Source: Flavobacteriales bacterium
GTDB taxonomy: Bacteria; Bacteroidota; Bacteroidia; Flavobacteriales_F; PHOS-HE28
Reading direction: 5' to 3'
Length of the DNA: 64,000 nt
Assembly: GCA_016717305.1 (NCBI GenBank)
Contig: JADKFY010000001.1
Span: 496,001-560,000 of the forward strand
In this document: positions 1 through 8,856 of the stretch, piece by piece
How positions within the stretch are numbered: the first letter of the stretch is position 1
Layout of the letters: the number at the start of each line of letters is the position of its first letter
The notes under the pieces: model-generated
Told to the model about the DNA's origin: nothing
The model's input: the letters and a program-made list of their open reading frames with translations, nothing else
Databases searched by the model: none
Program-made: the position numbers and the translations under genes

Positions 1-1
1 A

Positions 2-1330
2 CCGGGTACCGCCCCCTGCTTGGATGCTACTTCCACTGTACTTGTTGTGATCTCGCCAGAACCCGACGCAGGTGAGAATGGGGCTGCCATTTTCTGTTCT
101 TCCGATCTGCCGCTGGAACTGATCACGCTATTGAACGGAATGCCACAAACGAACGGAGTTTGGAGGGGTCCGGACGGTAACATTGAGGGCTCTTCATTCG
201 CGCCGGGTACAGGTGCGCCGGGTGTCCACACCTATACGATAACAGGGATCGCACCATGCGGAGTGGATCTTTCCAGCGTGACAATTGCGGTTAGTACGGC
301 TGCGAACGCTGGGGTCAATACATCCATCTCAGTGTGTGAGAACAGTGACGATCCATTGGAGTTGATCACTGCATTGGGTGGTTCACCGGAAACGACTGGA
401 ACTTGGTACGCGCCGGATAGCTCCTTGTTCGATGGACCCTTTGACCCGAGCGAAGATGTCGGTGGTGCCTACTTCTACACGGTTTCTGCTCCTGCGCCTT
501 GTCCTGTGGATACAGCAGTATTGACGATCACCGTGATCCCTATTCCATTAGCCGATATCCAAGTGGATGGCAACGATGGTTGTACCCCGGCATTGGTGAC
601 CTTGAGCAACTCGTACACAGGTAATGGCAGCTGTACTTGGATCCTTTGGAACGGTGATGTGATCAACGATTGTGCACCGATACAATATGTCTTTGAGGAG
701 GAAGGGACCTTCGATGTGACCTTGATCATTGATGCGGGCGATGGCTGCGGGGCGGATACCGTGCAAGGAAATGACCTTATCCACATATTCCAGCAACCTG
801 TTGCCGAGTTCCATTGGTTGCCCGAAGCGGTGAACACGGTAGATCCTGAAGTGCAATTCAACAACGCGTCCATCGGAGGCAACAACTTCTTGTGGACCAT
901 TGCTGATCTGGACACTGCCACTTCCTACAATGCGAATTACAGATTCCCCGAAGTGTTGGGCGCCGAGTACGAGGTCTGTTTGGTGGCCGCGGCATCTGCG
1001 TTCTGTTCGGATACGGTGTGCCACATCATTGAGGTGGAAGATGGGCTCGCCATTTTCGTACCCAATGCTTTCAGCCCGGATGGTGACGACATCAATGAAG
1101 GGTTCAAACCGATCGTGGGTGGTGTGGACCTACGTTTCTATCGCTTCGACATATTCGATCGTTGGGGTCAGCAGCTCTTCGGAACGGATGATCCCAATGC
1201 TGTATGGAACGGTCGTTTCACCAACGGAACCGATGTGCCTATTGGTGTATACGTATGGAAACTGCTGGCCAAGGATCCCTATACAGGCAAGCGTATCGAG
1301 CGGATCGGGCACGTGACCTTGGTACGTTGA
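2..1330 (+). CDS. T9SS type B sorting-domain protein, C-terminal part
   Basis: The frame is open to the left edge of the window, so only the C-terminal ~440 residues are present. They contain two to three repeats of about 90 residues built around ELIT.LxG.P.TxG.W, each with paired cysteines. A PKD-like domain follows (aromatic/Gly-rich, with an EEGTFDVTLI strand). The C-terminal ~90 residues hold the gliding-motility-associated domain (CHU_C type): FVPNAFSPDGDDINE, then FDRWGQQLF and GVYVWKLLAKD. In the Bacteroidota such proteins are exported by the type IX system and attached to the cell surface, often as large adhesins. The repeats suggest a long surface protein. Its ligand cannot be inferred. 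Confidence 0.88.
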   Translation, partial: PGTAPCLDATSTVLVVISPEPDAGENGAAIFCSSDLPLELITLLNGMPQTNGVWRGPDGNIEGSSFAPGTGAPGVHTYTITGIAPCGVDLSSVTIAVSTAANAGVNTSISVCENSDDPLELITALGGSPETTGTWYAPDSSLFDGPFDPSEDVGGAYFYTVSAPAPCPVDTAVLTITVIPIPLADIQVDGNDGCTPALVTLSNSYTGNGSCTWILWNGDVINDCAPIQYVFEEEGTFDVTLIIDAGDGCGADTVQGNDLIHIFQQPVAEFHWLPEAVNTVDPEVQFNNASIGGNNFLWTIADLDTATSYNANYRFPEVLGAEYEVCLVAAASAFCSDTVCHIIEVEDGLAIFVPNAFSPDGDDINEGFKPIVGGVDLRFYRFDIFDRWGQQLFGTDDPNAVWNGRFTNGTDVPIGVYVWKLLAKDPYTGKRIERIGHVTLVR

Positions 1331-1360
1331 ACCGGTGGACCACCGGTTGACCTTCCCCGC

Positions 1361-1368
1361 TATCTTTG
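1361..1368 (+). promoter_or_regulatory. -7 promoter element TATCTTTG
   Basis: The element matches the Bacteroidota -7 consensus TAnnTTTG. It lies 20 nt before the GTG chosen as start of the glycosyltransferase at 1389. The 15-base stretch that begins here recurs exactly at the tyrS promoter (4875). Confidence 0.6.
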
Positions 1369-1388
1369 GCCACCTCCAACCAAAGAAC

Positions 1389-2108
1389 GTGCACGAACGC
1401 CTCGTAATAATACCGACCTACGATGAGAAGGAGAATATCCGCGAGATCATTTCCGCGGTCCTCCTGTTGCAACCCGCATTCGACGTGCTGGTGGTCGATG
1501 ACAATTCCCCAGACGGTACTGCCGAGATCGTGAAGTCCTTGGAAAAGGAACATCCGCAACGCGTCTACCTTTTGCAAAGGGTGGGTAAGTTGGGACTCGG
1601 TACAGCGTACATCGCCGGCTTCAAGTGGGCGATCGGAAATGGTTACGATTTCGTGTTCGAGATGGATGCGGATTTCTCGCACAACCCCAACGACCTGCTC
1701 CGTTTGTTTGAAGCCTGTTCAGCCGGTGGAGCGGATATGAGCGTGGGGTCCCGATATGTTAACGGAGGTCACGTGAAGGATTGGTCCTGGCATCGTATCC
1801 TGCTCAGTTTTACAGCATCACTTTACGTGCGGGCTGTTCTTTGGCTCGGCGTACGCGACACCACAGCGGGATTCGTGTGCTACAAACGCTCCACGTTGGA
1901 AGCCCTGCCCTTGGATGAGATCCGATTCATCGGCTATGCGTTCCAGATCGAAATGAAGTACCGTGTGCGGCTCGCCGGGTTCAAGATCAAGGAAGTGCCC
2001 ATCACCTTCGTGGACCGGATCAAGGGCCGCAGCAAAATGAACAGCAGTATCTTCAAGGAAGCGATCCTTGGTGTGTTGAAGATGCGCGTTAGCATACCCC
2101 GGCCATGA
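1389..2108 (+). CDS. Family 2 glycosyltransferase, polyprenol-phosphate mannosyltransferase-like
   Basis: The protein has 239 residues and a GT2 fold. Visible motifs are the N-terminal IIPTYDEKENI, VVDDNSPDGT for nucleotide-sugar binding, EMDADFSHNP (the DxD-like metal site) and GSRYVNGG. This matches the DPM1-like polyprenol monophosphomannose synthases, which load a sugar onto polyprenyl phosphate at the inner membrane. No C-terminal membrane segments are seen, so it is a soluble or peripheral version. The GTG at 1389 is preferred because translation then begins just before the first beta strand and directly after a good -7 promoter element. The frame itself is open from 1335, but that would place the start upstream of the promoter. 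The stop overlaps the next start by 4 bp (ATGA), so it is probably co-transcribed with the dihydroorotase gene. The exact sugar donor is uncertain. Confidence 0.82.
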   Translation: MHERLVIIPTYDEKENIREIISAVLLLQPAFDVLVVDDNSPDGTAEIVKSLEKEHPQRVYLLQRVGKLGLGTAYIAGFKWAIGNGYDFVFEMDADFSHNPNDLLRLFEACSAGGADMSVGSRYVNGGHVKDWSWHRILLSFTASLYVRAVLWLGVRDTTAGFVCYKRSTLEALPLDEIRFIGYAFQIEMKYRVRLAGFKIKEVPITFVDRIKGRSKMNSSIFKEAILGVLKMRVSIPRP

Positions 2109-3442
2109 CCAATTGGCTGGTCCGAAATGCGAACGTGGTCAATGAAGGTCGCATCTTCCATGCCGATGTGCTCTTACGGAACGGACGTATCGAACAGGTC
2201 AATGAACAAGGTATCGGAAGCGCAATAGGTGCGCAAGAATTCGATGCAAAAGGAAAATACCTTTTGCCCGGTGTGATCGATGATCAAGTGCATTTCCGGG
2301 AACCCGGCCTGACCCATAAGGAGGATATTGCGCATGCTTCAGCAGCAGCTGCAGCGGGCGGGGTGACCAGCTTCATGGAAATGCCCAATACCGTTCCGCA
2401 GACCTTGACACAGGAACTGCTCGAACAGAAATATGATCTCGGTGCGGCCCATTCCGTAGTGAACTATTCGTTCTACATGGGCATCTCCAACAACAACTTG
2501 GACGAAGCCCTTCGCACCGATCCACGAACCGTATGTGGGTTGAAGGCTTTCTTGGGATCCAGCACCGGTAATATGCTGGTGGATGATCCCGCGACCTTGG
2601 ACCAGCTCTTCCGGAAAGCACACATGTTGCTGGCCATCCATGCCGAAGACGAAGCGACGATCCGTGCCAATATGCAACGTGCCGTTGAACGTTGGGGAGA
2701 TGCCATTCCCATGGCAGAGCACCCACAGATCCGTAGTGCAGAAGCGTGTTACAAGAGCAGTAGCAATGCTGTCGCACTTGCGCGAACCCATGGTACACGA
2801 TTGCACGTGCTCCACATCAGTACAGCACGGGAGACTGAACTTTTCCAGCCCGGTGACCTACGCGATAAACGGATAACCGCCGAGGCGTGCATCCACCATC
2901 TTTGGTTCACGGATGCCGACTACGCCGAAAAGGGTGCGTCCATCAAATGGAACCCAGCCGTGAAATCCTCAACGGATCGCGAAGCAATACGCCAAGCCGT
3001 GAAGGATGGTCGCATCGATGTGGTGGCCACGGACCACGCGCCGCATACCTCGGAAGAGAAGCGATCGGCCTATGCAAAGTGCCCTTCCGGCGGACCATTG
3101 ATCCAACATTCGTTGGTGGCCATGCTCGAATTGATGCACCAAGGTGTGTTCTCCCTTGAACAAGTGGTGGACAAGATGTGCCATGCCCCAGCTCGCTTGT
3201 TCAACGTGCAAGGTCGTGGTTTCATCCGTGAAGGGGACAACGCTGATCTTGTGCTGGTGGACCTGGATGCGCCATGGACCGTAACAAAGGAGAACCTGTT
3301 GTACAAATGCGGGTGGTCTCCCTTTGAAGGGCAACAATTCCGATCACGTGTGATGAACACATGGGTGAACGGCAATTTGGTCTATGCGAACGGTGAAGTG
3401 GACCGATCCATTCGCGGACAACGCCTTGTCTTCGATCGATGA
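2105..3442 (+). CDS. pyrC: Dihydroorotase
   Basis: The 445-residue protein is a class I-type dihydroorotase of the amidohydrolase superfamily, which cyclises carbamoyl-aspartate in pyrimidine synthesis. The metal-binding HFREPG follows GVIDDQV near residue 60. MEMPNTVPQT is the substrate loop, LKAFLGSSTGN carries the likely carboxylated-lysine region, HAEDE and HVLHIST supply the metal-binding histidines, and ATDHAPHT supplies the catalytic Asp. The length is normal for the family. The ATG overlaps the upstream stop, and its own stop overlaps the start of the small lipoprotein gene, giving a three-gene translationally coupled unit. Allantoinase or hydantoinase is a less likely alternative from the same family. 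Confidence 0.9.
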   Translation: MTNWLVRNANVVNEGRIFHADVLLRNGRIEQVNEQGIGSAIGAQEFDAKGKYLLPGVIDDQVHFREPGLTHKEDIAHASAAAAAGGVTSFMEMPNTVPQTLTQELLEQKYDLGAAHSVVNYSFYMGISNNNLDEALRTDPRTVCGLKAFLGSSTGNMLVDDPATLDQLFRKAHMLLAIHAEDEATIRANMQRAVERWGDAIPMAEHPQIRSAEACYKSSSNAVALARTHGTRLHVLHISTARETELFQPGDLRDKRITAEACIHHLWFTDADYAEKGASIKWNPAVKSSTDREAIRQAVKDGRIDVVATDHAPHTSEEKRSAYAKCPSGGPLIQHSLVAMLELMHQGVFSLEQVVDKMCHAPARLFNVQGRGFIREGDNADLVLVDLDAPWTVTKENLLYKCGWSPFEGQQFRSRVMNTWVNGNLVYANGEVDRSIRGQRLVFDR

Positions 3443-3780
3443 GACATCCGGTCCTTTTTCTTCTCGTGATTTTCGCGTTCGGATGTGGCGGAGATGATCA
3501 CCTTCCGAAAGGGTTACTTGACCGCGCCGTTTTTAAGGAATCCTTGCTTCAGGCCCAGTTGATCGAAGCAAAAGCAAGTCGGGAAATGGCGATCGACCAT
3601 GACCCCGCGGTTGGTAGGCCGCGTGCGGCTTATCATGCGATGTTCGAGAAGCAAGGCATTTCCGAAGCGCAATTCGATTCAACCTTTGCCTACTATCAGG
3701 CTCGTCCACTGGAATTGAAAGAATTGTACGAAGAGGTCCTCACGGATCTGGGCAAACGAAAGGACGCGTTGCCGCAATAG
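3439..3780 (+). CDS. DUF4296-type small lipoprotein
   Basis: The 113-residue product begins with a short hydrophobic signal and a lipobox-like FAFGC, so it is probably lipidated at Cys16. The remainder is helical and charged and resembles the DUF4296 family of Bacteroidota lipoproteins: a PKGLLDRAVF start, a helix rich in E/A/K, then a motif around YHAMFEKQGISEAQFD and FAYYQARP. No biochemical role is established for the family. It overlaps the end of pyrC by 4 bp and so shares its transcript. Confidence 0.75.
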   Translation: MRHPVLFLLVIFAFGCGGDDHLPKGLLDRAVFKESLLQAQLIEAKASREMAIDHDPAVGRPRAAYHAMFEKQGISEAQFDSTFAYYQARPLELKELYEEVLTDLGKRKDALPQ

Positions 3781-3798
3781 TGGTCCAACGTTCGCGGA

Positions 3799-4809
3799 CT
3801 ATCGATCCGTGTTTCCTTCAAGGTACTTCACAACGTTGTTGATCGCTTCTTCCGCCGTGCGGAACGGATGCCCTAACAGTGCTTTCACTTTTACGGAACT
3901 GTAACTTCGGCTAAGCAATGAACTGGCCACCGTGGCCTGTGTTATCAACGGGTTCGATCCCGTGAGCAACGAACGGATCCGTTCGAACCGCCAACCCAGA
4001 CCCAGCATCCAAGGCTGCAGTGCCATGGTCGGTTCCGGTTTTCCAAATGCGCTAGTGATCAACTTGAACAAGCGATGATAGGGTAGGTTCTCTCCAACGA
4101 GAATATAACGCTCTCCATTGCCTCCCTTCTCCATCAGTTGCACCATGCAGGTTGCCACATCACGCGCATCCACCACAGCGTTCGTGCCAGGCGGATAGAA
4201 TCGTGTGCCTTTCCTTAGGCGCTCCACTAACGTGATGGAGCTGCGACCCGATGCACCTGGCCCCAGTATGATGCACGGATTCACGATCACCGCCTCAACC
4301 CCCTCCGCTATCCCGCGGTAGATCTCCATCTCAGCTTCATACTTGCTCAACGCATAGGCCGAAGTGTGTTTCTCCGCTTCCCATGGAGTGGTCTCTGTAC
4401 GTTCCACGCCAGCTGATGCCCGCCCGATCGCGGCAATGGAACTTACCTGGCAAATGCGTTTGACCCCAGCAGCCAGCGCACCGTTCACCACGTTCGCAGT
4501 GCCTCCAATGTTCACGCGGTCCATAGCTCCCCTATCCTTGGGGTCGAAGGAAACCACAGCCGCAGTGTGATATACATGAGTGATGCCCGTCATGGCTTCG
4601 CTCAGGGCGTCCATGTCGGTAATGTCGGCTTCTCTCCAGTGTATACGAGCGAGCAAAGAAGACGCATCCGAGCTGTAGTGTCTAAACACCTTCTCAACGA
4701 TCGTGCGATCAGTTCCCTCGCGATAAATGGCAACTACTTCACCACGTTGTGCGAGTTCGAACAACAAGTGGGTGCCCACGATCCCTGTTGCTCCGGTCAC
4801 CAACTCCAT
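3799..4809 (-). CDS. NAD-dependent epimerase/dehydratase (extended SDR)
   Basis: This is an extended short-chain dehydrogenase/reductase with a Rossmann fold. The N-terminal MELVTGATGIVGTHLL is the NAD(P)-binding GxxGxxG motif. SSIAAIG supplies the conserved Ser region, SAYALSKYEAE contains the catalytic YxxxK, and VNPCIILGPG is the typical substrate-side loop. The C-terminal half is the variable substrate domain. The in-frame ATG at 4809 is preferred because the family begins almost exactly at this motif. A GTG at 4839 would add ten residues, and an ATG at 4832 is out of frame. The substrate (nucleotide sugar, steroid or flavonoid-like) cannot be told. The gene is divergent from tyrS. Confidence 0.85.
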   Translation of the reverse strand: MELVTGATGIVGTHLLFELAQRGEVVAIYREGTDRTIVEKVFRHYSSDASSLLARIHWREADITDMDALSEAMTGITHVYHTAAVVSFDPKDRGAMDRVNIGGTANVVNGALAAGVKRICQVSSIAAIGRASAGVERTETTPWEAEKHTSAYALSKYEAEMEIYRGIAEGVEAVIVNPCIILGPGASGRSSITLVERLRKGTRFYPPGTNAVVDARDVATCMVQLMEKGGNGERYILVGENLPYHRLFKLITSAFGKPEPTMALQPWMLGLGWRFERIRSLLTGSNPLITQATVASSLLSRSYSSVKVKALLGHPFRTAEEAINNVVKYLEGNTDR

Positions 4810-4874
4810 TCCAACGTGCGGATCGACTTCATTTTTCACCGCCGCAAGGTACGCGGTGGCCTAAGCTCGCCGGT

Positions 4875-4882
4875 TATCTTTG
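4875..4882 (+). promoter_or_regulatory. -7 promoter element TATCTTTG for tyrS
   Basis: This is an exact TAnnTTTG match, 36 nt before the tyrS ATG. It shares a 15-base identical stretch with the element at 1361. Confidence 0.6.
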
Positions 4883-4918
4883 GCCACCTGTCGCAAATAG
4901 ATACGCGGCAAATGATCG

Positions 4919-6202
4919 ATGGTGAAGAATTTTATTGAGGAGTTGAGATGGCGTGGTCTCTTGCAGGACAGTATGCCCGGTGTGGATGTGCATTTGTCCA
5001 AGGGTCCGCAGAAGGGCTACATCGGTTTTGACCCCACAGCGGATTCGCTGCACGTCGGAAATTTGGTGCAGATCATGATCCTGGTGCATTTTCAGCGGTG
5101 TGGACACAAACCCATCGCTTTGGTGGGTGGGGCCACGGGCATGGTGGGCGACCCTAGTGGCAAGAGCGCGGAACGAAACCTGCTCGATGAAGACGCTCTA
5201 CGACACAACCAAGCGTGCATCAAAGCGCAGTTGGAACGCTTCCTGGATTTCGGGAACGCCACCAATCCAGCAGAGCTGGTGAACAACTACGACTGGTTCA
5301 AGGACATGGGCTTTTTGCAGTTCATCCGGGAAGTGGGCAAGCACATCACCGTGAACTACATGATGGCAAAGGACAGTGTGAAGAACCGCTTGGAGACCGG
5401 CCTTTCGTTCACCGAGTTCAGCTATCAACTGGTGCAAGGCTTTGACTTTTACTGGTTGCACAAGCACCAACAATGTAGCTTGCAAATGGGCGGCAGCGAT
5501 CAGTGGGGCAACATTACCACCGGCGCCGAATTGATCCGGCGTATGGAAGGGGGAGATGCGTTCGCGATCACGACACCTCTGCTCACCAAGAGCGACGGAA
5601 CCAAATTCGGAAAGAGCGAAGGCGGTAATATCTGGCTCGATGCGAAGCGCACTTCACCCTACAAGTTCTACCAGTTCTGGTTGAACGTCACCGATACGGA
5701 AGCAGAGCGTTTCATCAAGACCTTCACGGTGCTTGATCAAGCGGAGGTGGAAGTTCTGATCGCAGAACATGCGAAAGCGCCCCACCAGCGCAGTTTGCAA
5801 AAAGCGTTGGCTGCGGATATCACGCAACGCACACATGGTGAGATCGAACTGCTCTCCGCCATTCAGGCATCGGAAGTACTTTTTGGCAAAGGCGATGCCG
5901 ATGCTCTTGCCACCTTGGACGAACAGCAGTGGCTCGATGTGTTCGAAGGAGTACCACAAGCGGAAGTGGCTCGCGCGACCTTGGACTCCGGGGTCGGGAT
6001 CATCGAATTCCTTGCGGATAGCACGGGATTTCTGGCATCGAAAGGAGAGGCGAAGCGCGCTTTGAAAGAAGGGTCCATTGCCGTGAACCGATCCAAAGTA
6101 GGAGAGGATCACATTGTGAAGAGCGATGACTTGATGGGCGGAAAATTCCTCTTGTTGCAACGTGGCAAGAAGAACTATTTCTTGGTGAAGGTGACCGTTT
6201 AG
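4919..6202 (+). CDS. tyrS: Tyrosine--tRNA ligase
   Basis: This class I aminoacyl-tRNA synthetase, 427 residues, attaches tyrosine to tRNA-Tyr. YIGFDPTADSLHVGNL holds the HIGH-equivalent (HVGN). GGSDQWGN and the KFGKSEG loop (KMSKS-equivalent) follow. The C-terminal ~65 residues form an S4-like RNA-binding domain (GFLASKGEAKRALKEGSI, NRSKV). The length and domain order are those of the bacterial TyrRS. The gene is expressed from its own promoter. Its stop overlaps by 4 bp the stop of the convergent acyl-transferase gene, leaving no room for a terminator between them. Confidence 0.96.
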   Translation: MVKNFIEELRWRGLLQDSMPGVDVHLSKGPQKGYIGFDPTADSLHVGNLVQIMILVHFQRCGHKPIALVGGATGMVGDPSGKSAERNLLDEDALRHNQACIKAQLERFLDFGNATNPAELVNNYDWFKDMGFLQFIREVGKHITVNYMMAKDSVKNRLETGLSFTEFSYQLVQGFDFYWLHKHQQCSLQMGGSDQWGNITTGAELIRRMEGGDAFAITTPLLTKSDGTKFGKSEGGNIWLDAKRTSPYKFYQFWLNVTDTEAERFIKTFTVLDQAEVEVLIAEHAKAPHQRSLQKALAADITQRTHGEIELLSAIQASEVLFGKGDADALATLDEQQWLDVFEGVPQAEVARATLDSGVGIIEFLADSTGFLASKGEAKRALKEGSIAVNRSKVGEDHIVKSDDLMGGKFLLLQRGKKNYFLVKVTV

Positions 6203-7203
6203 TCCACCAACAAATTACAACCGCGCACATCGCTGTGGTCGAAACGGCCCAGCACTTCGAAGCATCCGTCCGCCTTCATGCGACCAAGATCCTGGGTGGC
6301 AATGAACGGGCAACTTGCGATGTTGGCCAGATCGATCACGTTGATGCCACCTGTGCGGCCTACGGGCACTTCAGCAAAAGGGTCGTTCACATCGCGGATG
6401 GAAACGCGCATCCACGGTGGGCAACAGTAGCTCCCTTCACCGGTGGACCATGCCTGGCTCAGCAATTCGGTCATGCCATATTCGCTGTGGATCGCATCCA
6501 CTTGAAAGGCCACTTTTAGTATCCGATGCAGTTCATCACGCACCAGTTCCGGCCGGCGCCCCTTCATGCCTCCGGTTTCCATGATCACGGTGTGCTTCAA
6601 GGGGTGCGGGTATTGCTCGGCAAGGTCCAACAGAGCGAAGGTGACGCCCAAGAGCAAGGTCTTTTTCCCTTCCGCTTCCGATCGTTGCAATACCGCGGAA
6701 AGTTCATCGTACTTGTGCAAATAGGTCCCGCTTAATGGGTCCTCGGTGGCTGTGATCAATTGCTGGGCCATGTAAACGAGCGAACTTCCTTCGCGCTCCA
6801 AATACGCCGGCAGCAAGGCAATTATCCGCCATTCAGCCGGGTCACCGTACACGGCTTTGAAAGAGGACGTGAACGATCGTTCGTAGACCTTGGGCCAAGG
6901 CACATGATGGGTGCTGGTAACGGTTCCGGTGGTGCCGCTGCTGGTGAAATGGCAAGCCGGATCAAGCCCTTTCAACAATATCCTGTGGTTCCGGAAGAGC
7001 TGTATCGGCAGGCAGGGTATGCGGTCCACGCGATCAATGGACTTCGGGTCCAAGCCCAAGCCGTGCAGGAAACCAAGGTACACGGGGTTCTTGGCCGCAT
7101 GCAGGTGAAATAATTCCAAGGCCAATGCGTTGAACTCTTCTGTAGAACGGGCTGAGAAGATCCGATCAATGAGCTGGCTGGGGTCGTAGCTCGAAGCCAT
7201 CAT
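6199..7203 (-). CDS. LuxE/PaaK-like acyl-transferase (acyl-protein synthetase family)
   Basis: The 334-residue protein belongs to the LuxE branch of adenylate-forming enzymes. It has the phosphate-binding TSSGTTGTVTSTH, an internal METGGMKGRR, and YGMTELLSQAW, which matches the A5-like motif. LuxE activates fatty acids as acyl-adenylates and transfers them to a protein thiol. No lux, reductase or polyketide genes are near, so the natural acceptor is unknown. Two adjacent ATGs (7203 and 7200) are possible starts. The gene is convergent with tyrS, with a 4 bp overlap. It could also serve as a surface polysaccharide or lipid activation enzyme, as LuxE-like proteins sometimes occur in glycan loci, but nothing here proves it. 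Confidence 0.8.
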   Translation of the reverse strand: MMASSYDPSQLIDRIFSARSTEEFNALALELFHLHAAKNPVYLGFLHGLGLDPKSIDRVDRIPCLPIQLFRNHRILLKGLDPACHFTSSGTTGTVTSTHHVPWPKVYERSFTSSFKAVYGDPAEWRIIALLPAYLEREGSSLVYMAQQLITATEDPLSGTYLHKYDELSAVLQRSEAEGKKTLLLGVTFALLDLAEQYPHPLKHTVIMETGGMKGRRPELVRDELHRILKVAFQVDAIHSEYGMTELLSQAWSTGEGSYCCPPWMRVSIRDVNDPFAEVPVGRTGGINVIDLANIASCPFIATQDLGRMKADGCFEVLGRFDHSDVRGCNLLVD

Positions 7204-7222
7204 CCGCTAGTTGCTGTCTCCT

Positions 7223-7230
7223 TACCTTTG
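7223..7230 (+). promoter_or_regulatory. -7 promoter element TACCTTTG
   Basis: This perfect match to TAnnTTTG ends 6 nt before the ATG at 7237, implying a very short or absent leader for the lipoprotein gene. Confidence 0.6.
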
Positions 7231-7236
7231 TTGTGC

Positions 7237-7737
7237 ATGCAGACCAATTGTTTGAAGTTCCCAAAAGTAGCCTTGGTGCTGATCGGTGTGGCGGTATCGG
7301 TCGCGGGCTGTTTGAAACAAGAGAAGTTTCCCGTAGAGCCGGTTATCGAGTACAAGTCCTTCGAGCAATTCGGCGATTCCGCATCCATGGTGTTCAAGTT
7401 CACTGATGGTGATGGGGATATAGGGTTGGATGAGGGCGACACTAATTCGCCGTTCGATACCGCTTCCACCTTTTACAACAACTTGTTCTTGGAGTATTTT
7501 GAACTACAGGAAGGCGTATGGACCCCGGTGGACTTGCCGATCAGATACCGCATCAAGCGGATCACCCCCACAGGTCAGAACAAGACGCTCGAGGGCGAGA
7601 TCGCTATTGCCATGCAAGGTTTCCCTGCCAGTTTCGCGCTGTTGGACAGTGGACAGGTCCGGTACAGTATCCAATTGGTGGACCGCGCGTTGCACCTGAG
7701 CAATGTGGTGCAGACGGAAGCGATCTCCGTTCCGTGA
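7237..7737 (+). CDS. Hypothetical lipoprotein with Asp-rich segment
   Basis: The product has about 166 residues. The N-terminal stretch is hydrophobic and ends in VSVAGC, a lipobox, so the mature protein should be lipidated and sit in the outer membrane or periplasm. An acidic DGDGDIGLDEGD segment near residue 60 resembles a calcium-type loop. The rest is beta-rich. Similar small lipoproteins with this DGDGDIG motif occur across the Bacteroidota, without known function. The ATG at 7237 is chosen because it directly follows the promoter element; the upstream in-frame TTG lies within that element. Confidence 0.75.
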   Translation: MQTNCLKFPKVALVLIGVAVSVAGCLKQEKFPVEPVIEYKSFEQFGDSASMVFKFTDGDGDIGLDEGDTNSPFDTASTFYNNLFLEYFELQEGVWTPVDLPIRYRIKRITPTGQNKTLEGEIAIAMQGFPASFALLDSGQVRYSIQLVDRALHLSNVVQTEAISVP

Positions 7738-7768
7738 CCTACGGATAAGGTTCGCATAAGTTGGCCAC

Positions 7769-7776
7769 TACCTTTG
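7769..7776 (+). promoter_or_regulatory. -7 promoter element TACCTTTG for sensor kinase
   Basis: This exact consensus match ends 11 nt before the ATG at 7788 and therefore decides that start over the frame's upstream TTG at 7761. Confidence 0.6.
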
Positions 7777-7787
7777 GCAACAACACC

Positions 7788-8828
7788 ATGGGCCAATTCT
7801 CACCTCGACAAGTTGCTTTGTTCGCTGCCCTCCTTGTTGCTACCGTGGGTTGCGCGGTGCTGGTGATCATTGCCGATCTACTGCCTGGTCTGCACTGGTC
7901 CGTTCGTGGACTGATGTTCTTCGCACTGCTTTTCCTGTTGGCCTATGGCATCTTCTCGTTCGGGATCGGTCGTTTCATCAACAACCGGATCAATTTGCTC
8001 TACCGAACGGTGCATGATCTGCGGCGTACACCAAAGGACAAGGAAGATCCTGTATTGCGGGGCGATGTGATCGGCCAAGTCAACACCGAAGTTGCGGAGT
8101 GGGCCACCGAACGTGCCGCCGAGATCAAGGAACTACAACAACGAGAAGCGTTCCGAAGGGAGTTCATCGGTAACCTGGCGCATGAACTGAAGACCCCGAT
8201 ATTCAACATCCAAGGCTACATCCTAACCTTGTTGGAGGGAGGGTTGGAAGACCAGAAAGTGAACCGCGATTTCCTGAAGCGTGCATCGAACGGGGTGGAC
8301 CGATTGATGAAGATCGTTGAGGACCTTGACATGATCACCAAGTTGGAAAGCGGAGTAATGGACCTGCGCATCACTCGGATGGACCTCAACGAAGTCGTTT
8401 CAGAATCCATCGCAAGCATGGAGATACTCGCGAAGGAAAAGGATGTGCGCTTGATCAATGAGCTGGGACCTCAGCTCCTCGTCAAGGCCGACCGCAATCG
8501 GATGGTCCAAGTGTTCATCAATCTGTTCAACAACGCGATCAACTACGGCAAACCCGGAGGTACCTGCACGGTGCGCAGTTTCCCGTTGGATGATAACGTG
8601 CTGGTGGAGGTCACGGATAATGGCATCGGGATCAGTGAGGAGCATTTGCCAAGGCTCTTCGAGCGATTCTATCGCGTGGGAAAAAGCCGTGCACGGAACG
8701 AGGGCGGCTCAGGTCTTGGTCTGGCGATCGTCAAACACATCATCGATGTGCATGGTGGTACGATATCAGTGAAGAGCGTTGAGGGAAAAGGAACCACCTT
8801 CAACTTCACACTTAGAAAGGCGCCTTGA
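7788..8828 (+). CDS. Sensor histidine kinase, PhoR-like
   Basis: The product has 346 residues. Two transmembrane segments lie near residues 8-30 and 40-60, with almost no periplasmic loop. A linker follows, then the H-box EFIGNLAHELKTPIFNI, the N-box FINLFNNAINYGKPGG, the G1-box DNGIGI and the G2-box GGSGLGLAIVKHI. It is therefore a class I histidine kinase that autophosphorylates at the His of the H-box. The missing sensor domain suggests it reads a membrane or protein-partner signal. No response regulator gene is adjacent, so its partner lies elsewhere. The overall layout resembles PhoR/ResE-like kinases of Flavobacteriales. Confidence 0.9.
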   Translation: MGQFSPRQVALFAALLVATVGCAVLVIIADLLPGLHWSVRGLMFFALLFLLAYGIFSFGIGRFINNRINLLYRTVHDLRRTPKDKEDPVLRGDVIGQVNTEVAEWATERAAEIKELQQREAFRREFIGNLAHELKTPIFNIQGYILTLLEGGLEDQKVNRDFLKRASNGVDRLMKIVEDLDMITKLESGVMDLRITRMDLNEVVSESIASMEILAKEKDVRLINELGPQLLVKADRNRMVQVFINLFNNAINYGKPGGTCTVRSFPLDDNVLVEVTDNGIGISEEHLPRLFERFYRVGKSRARNEGGSGLGLAIVKHIIDVHGGTISVKSVEGKGTTFNFTLRKAP

Positions 8829-8856
8829 GCCGGTTACGTTGCTTGGCTGCCTTCCA

